Positions 40,713 through 49,209 of a stretch of 64,000 bases of DNA are shown here, one piece after another. The notes below the pieces were generated by a model. It was not told the DNA's origin, made no database searches, and worked only from the letters and a program-made list of their open reading frames with translations. The translations under genes and the position numbers were made by a program. How positions within the stretch are numbered: the stretch's first letter is position 1; each line of letters begins with the position of its first letter. The stretch is from Saprospirales bacterium (GTDB taxonomy: Bacteria > Bacteroidota > Bacteroidia > Chitinophagales > Saprospiraceae), in the NCBI GenBank assembly GCA_016719895.1, contig JADJYG010000031.1, positions 146,017 to 210,016 of the forward strand, written 5' to 3'.

Positions 40713-41378
40713 TTAGCGAAGCGCCGCGCCTTGCACAGCGGCCCATACCTCCACCTTCCGCCCCCGAAACCCAAAATCCCCCGCCCCCAACTCCCGCCCA
40801 TAAAACCCACACAACCCCACATAATACCCCACCGCCCGCCGAAAACACCGACTCTCCTCCATCTTCCTATTCTTCAACCGCGCCACATCCGCCACCCGCG
40901 CCTTAAACCGCCCCATCGCCACGCCCGGCGACAGCCGCTCCTCCGTCTTGCCCCAGCGGAAAACGATCACCGACCTCGATAAACCTTCCAAATCGCACTC
41001 CACCACAATCGAAGCCGAATCAGGGTTCTGCATCGAAACAGTACCCACAATTGGGACAGACGAGCGAACCAGCGTTTTTTTTTCAGGGCCACCGGTGGGC
41101 GCCGGCGGTTCGGGTGGCGTCGCGGCCGGATCCGGCTCGATGACAACCGGTGGCGTTACGGGCAATGAACCCGATTGGGTATCCACTGGCGGTTTGAGAA
41201 TCGTTCGCTCCGGTTTAGGCGCCACAGCGGGCGCCTGTGCGGCCAGAAGTTCCTGCCGCTGCTTTTCTGCACCTTCCAGGGCGGCCTGGAACGCGGCGCG
41301 CTGGGCTTCGCTCAGTTGCGGGTCGTTTACCCGGCGTTTGAAGGTTTTGATGTGTTCGTCCAATTCGGCGAGTGTCAT
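40713..41378 (-). CDS. Hypothetical protein with Pro-rich linker, end of minus-strand operon
   Basis: 221 residues starting MTLAELDEHIKTFKRRVNDP. An N-terminal helical hairpin (about 1-50) is followed by a Pro/Ala-rich linker (about 55-105, PAVAPKPERTILKPP) and a C-terminal domain with several strands (SASIVVECDLEGLSRSVIVF) and a Tyr/Gly-rich end. The ATG at 41378 lies one base after the stop of the upstream gene, so the two are coupled; an in-frame TTG at 41387 is less likely. No family is recognised. Linker plus globular domain suits a protein bridging the membrane protein upstream to something else. Confidence 0.55.
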   Translation of the reverse strand: MTLAELDEHIKTFKRRVNDPQLSEAQRAAFQAALEGAEKQRQELLAAQAPAVAPKPERTILKPPVDTQSGSLPVTPPVVIEPDPAATPPEPPAPTGGPEKKTLVRSSVPIVGTVSMQNPDSASIVVECDLEGLSRSVIVFRWGKTEERLSPGVAMGRFKARVADVARLKNRKMEESRCFRRAVGYYVGLCGFYGRELGAGDFGFRGRKVEVWAAVQGAALR

Positions 41379-41379
41379 A

Positions 41380-42862
41380 TCAAACAAATTGAATAGTGGT
41401 TTCTAATTCCCGGATCAACAGATCAATCTGGGCTTTATCCCGGATGAAATTCCGGGCGGCCAGCAGGTCGTCTATCAAGGCCCGGATGAAGGTTTCGTCG
41501 ATGATGAATTTGGCGCCTGGGGTTTGATTTTCAAGGCGTTTATCCGCTCCGCCGCGCTCCCCTCCCGTCAGGTCAAAAAAAAACTGGGCCTGGTGTTTGT
41601 CGGCCGTCCAAAGGCCGCTGTTCTCGAACAGCAAGCGGGCGGTTTTTAGCACCCGCAGCGATTGGCGTACCTCGTTCAGGTCGCGGTGTTTCAGGGCGAG
41701 GTAGATCGCCATTTCGTTTACGCCCTGGTTGTTGGTCACGAACTGGAATACTTCCTGGCAGAGATCGGTTTGCACCTTGGCCAGCAGGTCTTTTTTGGCC
41801 GCGTCGCGGATTTCATCCTCCGGCAGCCAGTCGTAGATTTTCGCCCGGACGGTCCACAGGGCGTTGTTCAGCCCGTTGCCGATGGTTTTGAATATCTCGA
41901 TCAGCGGGCTTTCGCCGTCGGGGTGCTTCTCGTCGAACTTGAGCGCGCGGTACTGCCGCATCCCGTGGCAGATATGCCACAGGAACATACCGGCCAGGTA
42001 GATCAGGAACATGCCGCTTTTGCGCGATTCCTTGCGCGCCTCGTAGTCGCCCAGGGCACGAGTGTTGGCCTCGCTCGCCTGGGTTTGTTGCCCGAGCAGC
42101 AGGCTGCTTTGCTGGGCGGCGATGTCGGCCAGGGCTTTTTCCTTTTCGGCCAGGTTGCTGGTTTTGGGCAGGAACTCCGCCTTTGCGTTCGCGGCGTTTT
42201 TTCTCCAGTCCGGACAGCTGCGCGTTGATTTGCCGGGTTTCCACCTGCGCCCAGTTCGCCCCTACCCCGGCGAGGCGCTTCTTGCGCGATTCCAGCCGCC
42301 GCTTCTCCTTGTTGATCTCGGCATCCACCTTCGTACCCCAGGCGGCGCGTTCGCGGTCTTCGGCGGCTTTTTCGGCGTTGCGGGCCTTTTCGGCCAGGTT
42401 CAGCACCTTGTCGTGCGGGGCGGTGTCCACCACCTTTTCTTCCGGTTTGACCGTCATCCGTTCCACGGCCTCGTGGTTGCCTTCGCGGTTGACGATAAAA
42501 TCCACGGTGCAGATGCCGGCCGTCAGGCAGAGGCACAGGATGCCGATCGTGATGTCCACCCCGGCCACGCGCTGGTTTTCGAGGCTTTGTTTTTCCGCCT
42601 TGGGCAGGAAAGCCGCGGCGATCATCCGGGTGCTGAAATGCACCGACACGCCGTTGAGCCGTTGCACCACAAACGCGATGACCACAGCCACCCACAGTCC
42701 GATGCCGGGAAACTGCGGTTCCAGCATCTTTTTCATGCCGTACACGCTCCCCAGTACCACCACAAGGAAGCACAGGGAGGAAATAAGGGGAGAAAGCAGC
42801 AGCCGGAAGCGGCTGTTGAACGCGGCCCAATCTTGTGGGTTCCGACCTGGTGTAATATCCAT
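41380..42862 (-). pseudogene. Membrane protein with coiled coil, broken by one frameshift at an A6 run
   Basis: The frame from 42862 gives MDITPGRNPQDWAAFNSRF, two to three membrane spans within residues about 22-130, then a charged coiled coil up to LSGLEKKRRERK near 42195. The frame then degrades into Arg/Pro-rich text, while a +1 frame continues the coiled coil smoothly (NAKAEFLPKTSNLAEKEKAL) into another span (MFLIYLAGMFLWHICHG, 42012) and a helical domain ending at 41380. The switch falls at a run of six A. One extra A in the assembly, a real mutation or +1 slippage would each explain it. The intact product would be about 494 residues. Function unknown; second gene of the minus-strand operon. 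Confidence 0.7.
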
Positions 42863-42886
42863 GTTGCCTACTGTTTATGTGTTCGC

Positions 42887-43444
42887 TTATTCCTGGTAAG
42901 CCGGGGTTTCCTTCATAAAGAATCTGCCGATGTGCTCATCCCCAAAATGGTACTGGTCCGTGGCGCCCTTCACCCGGTGGATGAAAACCGGGTTTTCCAG
43001 GTGACGCCGGATAATGTCCAGTACCTCTTGTTCGGCTTTCGCAGCGGGTCGGATTTCGGCGTTAATCAGCAGCGTCGCCAGTTGACGCAGCAGGTAGCCG
43101 GGGCCTTGTCGGGTTCGGCGCAGCGTTATCCGGCGGCGCTCGCACTCCTGGCGGATGTGCTCCTCGAAGGCCGTCTTGATGTCCTCCGACACTTCCAGCA
43201 AGCCGGTCATTTCCCCGATCCCGATTTCGCTCCCCTGCCCCACCATCCCGAGCCGGCTGAGCCGGTAGGCTTTGGGCAGGAATTCCACCACGAAGCGCGT
43301 TCGTTTCGTGTGCGCTCCGGCGCGCTCCAGCGCCCGGATTTCAAATAGCCACTTTCCGGTGGTCCCGGTTCCGCGTATTTCCAGAAACCGGACTTCCGTC
43401 CCCTCGAACGTCCGGTCGGCAAAACGCCCATGTTGTTGTCCCAT
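42887..43444 (-). CDS. Hypothetical protein, first gene of minus-strand operon
   Basis: 185 residues starting MGQQHGRFADRTFEGTEVRF. It is mixed alpha/beta, with a middle Arg-rich helix (HIRQECERRRITLRRTRQGP) and C-terminal strands. No signal peptide, membrane span or known motif is seen. The ATG at 43444 is preferred; further upstream in frame lies the promoter and leader. It is followed 24 bases later by the frameshifted membrane protein. Probably a soluble partner of that protein; not recognised. Confidence 0.55.
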   Translation of the reverse strand: MGQQHGRFADRTFEGTEVRFLEIRGTGTTGKWLFEIRALERAGAHTKRTRFVVEFLPKAYRLSRLGMVGQGSEIGIGEMTGLLEVSEDIKTAFEEHIRQECERRRITLRRTRQGPGYLLRQLATLLINAEIRPAAKAEQEVLDIIRRHLENPVFIHRVKGATDQYHFGDEHIGRFFMKETPAYQE

Positions 43445-43498
43445 AGCAATGTTTAAGTGTTGTAATCTGCAAGTTTTTGAGCCTATATAATGTTGCAA

Positions 43499-43530
43499 CA
43501 AAGTTACTTATTTAGTCGCCAAATATGCAA
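43499..43530 (-). promoter_or_regulatory. Promoter of the minus-strand operon
   Basis: On the minus strand TTG (43530-43528), a 21-base spacer and TAACTTTG (43506-43499) make a complete Bacteroidota promoter about 55 bases before the ATG at 43444. Confidence 0.65.
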
Positions 43531-43676
43531 CGAATACCGCAAATTTGTTTCTGTAAAATGAAAGATCGCAGGGGAGCCGCTTTCGGCAGGATGTTTTCAA
43601 AACTTCGAACGAAAAGCGGCAAATACTCGGAACAAATCCGGCAAACAATTTACACCGATTCGATATATCGGTTTTT

Positions 43677-43753
43677 TACCGAAACCATGCCGAGACTTTA
43701 CCGAAAATCTACCGGAACCTTTCCGAAAATTTACCGAAAATATTCCGAAAAAA
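43677..43753 (+). repeat. Seven tandem 11-bp repeats (iteron-like) abutting a start codon
   Basis: Units begin at 43677, 43688, 43699, 43710, 43721, 43732 and 43743, with consensus T(A/T)CCGAAAA plus two variable bases; the second unit (TGCCGAGAC) is the most diverged. The array ends exactly before the ATG at 43754. The period of 11 is not a multiple of 3 and is close to one DNA helical turn, so it is a DNA-level signal: a replication iteron or a multi-site operator between two divergent operons. Confidence 0.85.
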
Positions 43754-44341
43754 ATGGCTGATAACTCCCTGATAATGAACGGCGAAACAGAGACCTCGGC
43801 AGGAGCGGATCAATTGACCACCTGGCTCAAAGACCTCGACCGGCATCGCGACGCACTACTTACCGCTATTCGGGAGGGTAGGGTAAAAGTCACCACCACA
43901 GCGCGGTTTTCCCAACTTGCCGGGCGCCTGCGCGAAAACGCCAGGGCGTATGCAGACGCGGCCTTCAAAGTGAGCGAATTGACGACCCAAAAAGTCATCC
44001 TGACCAACACCATATATTATTTACTGAAATCCTGCGAACGCATCGCCGGCCACGCGGACAAGATCGGCGAACTGATGGCCGTGTTGCCCCTCGGCGAAGC
44101 CCTCGACGCCAAAACGATCCTGAGCATCCTGCTGGACGGCAAAAAGCGGGACACCCTGATCGACAACGGCAAACTGCTCGCCGGCGCGTTCGAGGGCAGT
44201 TGGCTGGGCAGAATCGAGGTAAACGATTTGGCGCCCATCCTGGCGGAAGCCGGCATTGACTTCACCGCTTATGCCCACCTGGTGGAAGTGCTGAAAAAAC
44301 ACCTTCCGGAAGAACCTAAAACCCAACTTCCCAATGGCTAA
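43754..44341 (+). CDS. Hypothetical helical protein, first gene of the morphogenesis operon
   Basis: 195 residues starting MADNSLIMNGETETSAGADQ. It is mostly helical, with a Lys/Arg-bearing middle segment (QLAGRLRENARAYADAAF) and a C-terminal helical bundle (LAPILAEAGIDFTAYAHLVEVL). No motif is recognised. It starts directly after the 11-bp repeats, and its end overlaps the next gene by 8 bases. Place and control suggest a regulator or scaffold for the genes that follow. Confidence 0.6.
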   Translation: MADNSLIMNGETETSAGADQLTTWLKDLDRHRDALLTAIREGRVKVTTTARFSQLAGRLRENARAYADAAFKVSELTTQKVILTNTIYYLLKSCERIAGHADKIGELMAVLPLGEALDAKTILSILLDGKKRDTLIDNGKLLAGAFEGSWLGRIEVNDLAPILAEAGIDFTAYAHLVEVLKKHLPEEPKTQLPNG

Positions 44342-45281
44342 ACGCGGCGGCAAAAACTTTAAAACGACCGTCGGGGCGGCGTTGGATGAAGCGCAGGTAG
44401 AGATGCCCGTGCTCGAACAAATCCTCAACGGCATCCCGATTGCCGGCGACGATATCCTGGCCGAACTGCTCGACGCTACCTCGGATCGCACCGTGGAGCC
44501 GGCCGTCCTGGCCGTGGCTGAAATCGTGGCCGCGCCCGGCGCCGAAACGCCCGAGGCCCTGCCCGAAGACCTCGGCGAAGAAACCGGCGCCCAGCCGGAA
44601 TTCATCGAGCGGGTAGAGGCCATTCGCCAAAAAGGCGCTCGCAGTTTGACGGAAGCCGAAGAAATCGCCAAACGGGAAATGCCCCAAAATACCCCCGAGG
44701 CCCCCGCCTTGACCAATGGTAATCCCCCCGAGGAGGCATCGTCAGCCGGCAGCCCGCCGGCTGACGCGCCTCCGCTGACCGCCCTGGACTCCGAACTAAA
44801 CAGCATTGCCGCCCAGGAACTGGTGGACTGGTACGACATCCTCCAATCCGTGCTGGCGGTGTGGTCTTACGACTTTTTCAGTACGCCCAAGAAGGCCGTG
44901 CAGACGGTCGAAGAGTTGTACCCGAAAATTGCCGCCGGCAAAGCGAATCCCGGTGAAAAGGCGCTGTACGAAAAGGCGCAGGAGGCGGTACTCGGTTTCA
45001 CGAAGCGCAAAACCTCCTTTGCTGAACAGGTAGCCATGAGCGAGGGATTGAAACAGCGCACGGTGCGGCTGTTGGACAAAATCCTCGAAGCGCGGCAGGT
45101 GCGTATCCCGCCGGAACTGCTGCTGGGCTTCCTGCTGCTCACGCCGCTGGTGGTGAACGGCGGTAAAATCCTGCTGGAAAAGATCGGCTTCAACAATGCG
45201 GATAGCATCCTGGATAAGTTCACCACATTCGTGAACACCCAGGAGGCCGGCTACTGGAACGACAAACAACCTTCTTCATAA
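44334..45281 (+). CDS. Hypothetical protein with C-terminal membrane segment
   Basis: 315 residues starting MAKRGGKNFKTTVGAALDEA. An acidic, Ala/Pro-rich low-complexity first half (about 50-155) is followed by a helical domain and one hydrophobic stretch near 260-278 (IPPELLLGFLLLTPLVV) that may be a membrane span. It overlaps the previous gene and precedes the ATPase by 55 bases. It could anchor the ATPase to the membrane; that is inference. Confidence 0.6.
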   Translation: MAKRGGKNFKTTVGAALDEAQVEMPVLEQILNGIPIAGDDILAELLDATSDRTVEPAVLAVAEIVAAPGAETPEALPEDLGEETGAQPEFIERVEAIRQKGARSLTEAEEIAKREMPQNTPEAPALTNGNPPEEASSAGSPPADAPPLTALDSELNSIAAQELVDWYDILQSVLAVWSYDFFSTPKKAVQTVEELYPKIAAGKANPGEKALYEKAQEAVLGFTKRKTSFAEQVAMSEGLKQRTVRLLDKILEARQVRIPPELLLGFLLLTPLVVNGGKILLEKIGFNNADSILDKFTTFVNTQEAGYWNDKQPSS

Positions 45282-45336
45282 CCCCCAGGCCAAACCCCAA
45301 AAACCGGCCCCAAAAACCTTTTTTAACCCTTCGCCC

Positions 45337-46155
45337 ATGCAGTCGATATATGATGGACTGGACAACTCGAAAGACCCCAAACAACGGGACTACTGCTCCA
45401 TGTGTGTATTCGGCGACCTGGGCAAGGGCAAAAGCACCTTCATCCGGCAGCAAGCCAAGTTCTATATCGAGCGCACCCGCGACAAAAAAGTGCCTCGCAA
45501 AGTGCTGATCTGCGATCCTTCGCAGGCTACCGCCTTCGACGAGTTCCCGCAGATCACGCTGACCGAACTGAAATACGGCGTGATCAATCCGCAAACGCGC
45601 AAGGCCCAGCGCTGGGATCGCGGCATCCGGGTGTTGCGCAACGTGAAATGGAAAGACCCGTCCTGGTTTCAAATCCTGAGCACCTGGTTCCGCAACGGGC
45701 TGGTCATCCTGGACGAGAGCCGCAACTACATCCCGCAAAAGAGCGAGATGCCCGAGGAACAGATCGAGTTTTTCACCATCCACCGCAACAACTGCATCGA
45801 CGTGATGGTGGTGAGCCACGACTTTATGAGCATGAACCTGCTCCTTAGAAAGGCTTTCCGCATTTACATCGTGTTCCGCACCGGCGACAAGCCCAACCAC
45901 GAAGCCTGGTTCACGGTCCGAACCCTGCCCGAGGAGTTGTACGCGATCTGGACCACCTTGCAACGCCTGCGCAGTCCGGCGGCGAAGATGTCGCCCTTCG
46001 TGCTGTATGACCGGGAAACCGGGCGCACCAAACTCTACGCGGATCTCGACAAACTGGAAATACTGGTGCCGGACCCGGAAAACCCGGCCCTACACCAAAG
46101 CATACCGTACCGGAAATTCAATGGAAAACAAACCTTGATTACTAAAAACAACTGA
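45337..46155 (+). CDS. FtsK/HerA-superfamily P-loop ATPase (Zot-like assembly or packaging ATPase)
   Basis: 272 residues. Walker A is GDLGKGKST (26-34) and Walker B is GLVILDES (about 121-128). Then comes a HerA/Zot-like sensor region with a conserved polar pair (VMVVSHDFMSMNLLLRKAF) and the strand RIYIVFRT. The whole protein is one ATPase core without the C-terminal membrane span of classical filamentous-phage Zot (pI). It resembles both Zot and the packaging ATPases of membrane-containing tailless phages. In this operon, packed with small membrane proteins, it should power DNA packaging or extrusion. This is the strongest marker that the region builds a virion or transfer machine. Confidence 0.75.
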   Translation: MQSIYDGLDNSKDPKQRDYCSMCVFGDLGKGKSTFIRQQAKFYIERTRDKKVPRKVLICDPSQATAFDEFPQITLTELKYGVINPQTRKAQRWDRGIRVLRNVKWKDPSWFQILSTWFRNGLVILDESRNYIPQKSEMPEEQIEFFTIHRNNCIDVMVVSHDFMSMNLLLRKAFRIYIVFRTGDKPNHEAWFTVRTLPEELYAIWTTLQRLRSPAAKMSPFVLYDRETGRTKLYADLDKLEILVPDPENPALHQSIPYRKFNGKQTLITKNN

Positions 46156-46157
46156 CC

Positions 46158-46784
46158 ATGACCACAGATACTTTGCCCGAAATAACCCCGCTCACCCCAC
46201 CGGCAGAGCCGCCTTCTTTCATCAGCCAGCCCGTGGAGGACTGGACCGATGACGAAGTGATCTTCTTTTACGATCTCTACCTGGCGACCAAGGCTGTTAG
46301 TGAATTGTCGGCCCGCGAACTGCAAATCACCGTCCGCTACGGCGACATTGCCAAACAACGTCGCGAACAGGCCGAGCAAACCGGTTTCGACGCGGAAGTG
46401 GAGGCCATCCGGCGCCAGGTGTACCTCCAGGTGGAACGCTACGGCATAGCCGCTTTGCTGGAGGAATACCATAAACGTTCGTTTCCCGAAGTGGCCCGGG
46501 GTAATGCCTCGGAAGAAGTGCGCCTGATCGTCCGCTTCGGTCAGCGCGAGATCGAGCTGCGGGCCAGCGACCTTGCCACGGCCTTCGGCGGATTTGCCAA
46601 TCCCAAAACGCGGGATTTTACCCGCGCCCTCGATTCGGTATTGGCGCTGGCCAAAGCAGCCGCCACCCAGCAGCGCAACCGCATCGAACGCTCGAAAGGC
46701 CGCAACTGGGCCGGTTACACCAAAGACCTGCGCTGGTCGGCAGTGGTGAACAAAATGCGCGCCGAAGACGGTGAAACCCTGTAA
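46158..46784 (+). CDS. Hypothetical protein following the ATPase
   Basis: 208 residues starting MTTDTLPEITPLTPPAEPPS, with a Pro-rich acidic N-terminal tail, then helices (VEAIRRQVYLQVERYGIAAL) and a basic end (RIERSKGRNWAGYTKDLRW). No membrane span. It begins three bases after the ATPase stop, so the two are coupled and may form a complex. Not recognised. Confidence 0.55.
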   Translation: MTTDTLPEITPLTPPAEPPSFISQPVEDWTDDEVIFFYDLYLATKAVSELSARELQITVRYGDIAKQRREQAEQTGFDAEVEAIRRQVYLQVERYGIAALLEEYHKRSFPEVARGNASEEVRLIVRFGQREIELRASDLATAFGGFANPKTRDFTRALDSVLALAKAAATQQRNRIERSKGRNWAGYTKDLRWSAVVNKMRAEDGETL

Positions 46785-46804
46785 ACCTCAAAAACCTTTT
46801 GCAC

Positions 46805-47011
46805 ATGGAAAACATACCCCGTTGGGCCATCTGGCTGGCGCTCGCCCTGATCGCTGCGGCAGCCGCTTTTACCATCACGGCCAGCCTCCGGCGGCTCAAA
46901 AACGAACGCAAGGCCCGGCAACTGCTCGATCAGGGCAAAGTGACCGTGGCGTTGTCGCCCGGCGAAATCCAGCAGATTGTTTCCGAGATCAAAAAATCTA
47001 TCCAACCATGA
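46805..47011 (+). CDS. Small single-span membrane protein (68 aa)
   Basis: Starts MENIPRWAIWLALALIAAAA, with one membrane span at residues about 6-26 and a soluble helical tail ending IVSEIKKSIQP. It overlaps the next gene by four bases (ATGA). First of the run of tiny membrane proteins. Candidate minor coat or assembly protein. Confidence 0.6.
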   Translation: MENIPRWAIWLALALIAAAAAFTITASLRRLKNERKARQLLDQGKVTVALSPGEIQQIVSEIKKSIQP

Positions 47012-47253
47012 CCCTCGAACTTACCCCGCAAACCCGCCGTATCGGCTCCATCGTGGCCTCGTTGCTGCTATTGGCTTTGCTCATCACCTGGTTTGTCCAG
47101 CAAATCCGGGCAACGGCTGCCTACGCCCGCGCCTTGAACGGCATCGCCGAAGCCGCCCGGAAAGGCGAAAACGTGACGGTACAGGTGGCTAACTTCAATT
47201 CCAACCCCCAACTACTGACCGATGGAAAACCTAAATCTGATGCCAAGTCCTGA
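47008..47253 (+). CDS. Small single-span membrane protein (81 aa)
   Basis: Starts MTLELTPQTRRIGSIVASLL, with a span at about 13-32 (SIVASLLLLALLITWFV) and a tail of about 45 residues rich in Ala and Asn. The start is inside the stop of the preceding gene. The last 32 bases overlap the next gene in another frame. No family match. Confidence 0.6.
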   Translation: MTLELTPQTRRIGSIVASLLLLALLITWFVQQIRATAAYARALNGIAEAARKGENVTVQVANFNSNPQLLTDGKPKSDAKS

Positions 47254-47827
47254 TGGGGTGGGCCGGATGCCCTGGAAACCTATCGGCATCCTGTTGCTCC
47301 TCGTTTTTTCGATATTGCTGGTGTTGTACCTGTTTTCCGTGCGGGCTAACCGGAAGTTGAAACAGTGCATTGTCGGTTTGACCGGCGAAAACGAAGCCTT
47401 ACAGGAATCACTCGATGCTGGTAATACGGAATTGGATGCCTTGAAGCAAAGTGCCCAAACTACAACCGATCCCGAGCCGGCCCAGCCACCGGCCGGTTTT
47501 AGAATGCCGATTCTGAATCCCGGTCTGAAATTCAATATCCAACCGGATTTCAGTCTGCTTTACCCGGCTTTCAACGCCTGGAATACCGGAGAAACGCTGC
47601 GTGTACTGGCGGTGCTGGATCATGCCGGCACCTTTGGCGATTTCCGGCAGCTATCCAATGCGGAACCCTTCCCGGCTTGGGTATTTCAACTGTTCACCGT
47701 CGGCGGCGCCCTGTTGAAGGAAAGTCACCTGCCCATCACCGACGACGGGCAACCGGATGGGAAACGTATCGTGGCTGAAATCCGAACCCTTCTGGAAGCC
47801 GGCCTCGAAGAAACCACGAATACCTAA
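47222..47827 (+). CDS. Single-span membrane protein with C-terminal domain (201 aa)
   Basis: Starts MENLNLMPSPDGVGRMPWKP. One span lies at about 21-42 (IGILLLLVFSILLVLYLFSV), followed by a short coiled coil (about 45-75), a Pro-rich linker, and a globular domain of about 100 residues (NIQPDFSLLYPAFNAWNTGE onward) that probably faces the periplasm given the basic residues just after the span; topology is uncertain. Not recognised. Confidence 0.6.
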   Translation: MENLNLMPSPDGVGRMPWKPIGILLLLVFSILLVLYLFSVRANRKLKQCIVGLTGENEALQESLDAGNTELDALKQSAQTTTDPEPAQPPAGFRMPILNPGLKFNIQPDFSLLYPAFNAWNTGETLRVLAVLDHAGTFGDFRQLSNAEPFPAWVFQLFTVGGALLKESHLPITDDGQPDGKRIVAEIRTLLEAGLEETTNT

Positions 47828-47847
47828 AACCCTAACCCCTGAACACC

Positions 47848-48150
47848 ATGCCACAACCCTGCGAAGCCGCCTGTGTAGCCAATTGGCTCAACGAAAATCC
47901 CATCCGCCTGACCGTGGCTGCCGGCCGGGTGGCCAAAAGTGACCTGGCCAATGCGCTGCACATCACCACCGCGAGCCTGCGGCATAAAATCGCCATCCTC
48001 CGGGCTTCTGACCCTGCTTTCGACGACCTATACCAGGAAAAGTCCAAACGGACGGAATTGCCGGTGGATTTGGCGGAGGTGATTGTGCGGCAGTTGTTTG
48101 ATGGGAATCCGCATGTGCGCCTGGAGTTTGTGCCGGCCGCGGTGGTGTAG
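47848..48150 (+). CDS. Hypothetical protein with possible HTH (100 aa)
   Basis: Starts MPQPCEAACVANWLNENPIR. Residues about 30-60 (AKSDLANALHITTASLRHKI) read like a helix-turn-helix. It is the last intact gene before the damaged low-complexity stretch. It may be a regulator of the operon or a DNA-binding packaging protein. Not recognised. Confidence 0.5.
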   Translation: MPQPCEAACVANWLNENPIRLTVAAGRVAKSDLANALHITTASLRHKIAILRASDPAFDDLYQEKSKRTELPVDLAEVIVRQLFDGNPHVRLEFVPAAVV

Positions 48151-48244
48151 AAAATTCGGATAGTTTTGTTTTCATATTACGGGGCTGCTCCGCCGGAAGG
48201 GTGGGGTGGCTAAAGATACCGCTATGGTCTTTTTATTAATGGGG

Positions 48245-48820
48245 GTGAATGAAACAAACCCCTACTTCTTACCCCCCTTTATTTTTTTTAAAAATTTTCT
48301 CCCCACAAACCAAACACACCCACGCTTTCGTTCTCTTCTCCACTCCACCATCCGACCCGCCAACTCCACCTCATCCGGTAAAAGAGATTTTTTTTCTTTT
48401 CTGTTTTCTCTTTCACTTTGTCCCCGGTGTTTTTTTGACTTTTTATTCTTTTTTGTTTTTTGTGTTCCCCCGCTCCCCCCTCCCCCCCCGTGGGTTGGGT
48501 TGTTTTTTTTTTTTTGTGGGATTTTGTTTTTTGAAAACCCCCCTTCCCCCCCCCCCTTTTTTTATAATATATTTTTTCCCCCCCCCCCCCCCCCCCGCGT
48601 GGTGGTTGTTGTTCTCCCCCCCCCCCCCCCCCCCTCCCCCCTTTTCCCCTTTTTTGTGTTGTGGTGATTTTGCGCCTGGGTTTTTCCTTCCCCTGTTGCC
48701 CGGTGTTTTTTTTTTACTTTTATTGTTTTTTTTGTTTTTTGTTGTCCCCCCCCCCCCTTATTTCCCGGGGGTTGTTTTTTTTGTTGCTTTTTGGTTGTTT
48801 TTGTTTGGTTTTTAACTTGA
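48245..48820. other. Homopolymer-rich low-complexity stretch, probable assembly artefact
   Basis: Dominated on the plus strand by runs of C and T (up to about 18 C in a row), with almost no A beyond the first 130 bases and no coherent codon usage. It looks like error-laden read tails joined at a weak point in the assembly. Long frames here are meaningless. Continuity of the sequence across this point should not be assumed. Confidence 0.7.
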
Positions 48821-49197
48821 AAAGCCTCGACACTATGTATATCTCTGACTTTGACCGGTCCCTTCCGTTGCTCTTCTGCCAAAGCTTCAAACTTAGGTAT
48901 CCCCTTTTTAATTTTATGCACACAGAAACCATTTACGATTAGCTCGGCCTTCATATAATTTTCAAAAAAAATGGCAATGCGAACGCAATCAATCAGGTAC
49001 TCAAAAATGAATTCTTGTAAAATTGGATCACTAATTTTTGCTGCCCCATTTTTACGATCTAAGTAAATCCGGTTCAATTGATCAAATTCATTGATAACCT
49101 TTGCTCGTTTAAAAACTCCTGCACCAAAAACGATTAGAGAATCATTGGAGCCCATCATCTCCTCCTGAGAGGAATATAGCCAAAGATTTGGTTTCAT
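48817..49197 (-). pseudogene. 3'-truncated hypothetical gene next to the nuclease
   Basis: The minus-strand frame begins MKPNLWLYSSQEEMMGSNDS and gives about 125 sensible residues with helical character (EFIFEYLIDCVRIAIFFENY), then runs into the low-complexity stretch and loses meaning near 48817. Base composition is AT-rich like the gene upstream, from which it is separated by 12 bases, so the two form a unit. Function unknown; the true end is hidden by the damaged region. Confidence 0.5.
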
Positions 49198-49209
49198 AAA
49201 GCAGATAAT

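Noticed and set aside
48249..48815. Pro/Phe-rich frames in the C/T-run region as a coding gene
   Set aside because: They are direct translations of homopolymers; the sequence is more likely artefact.
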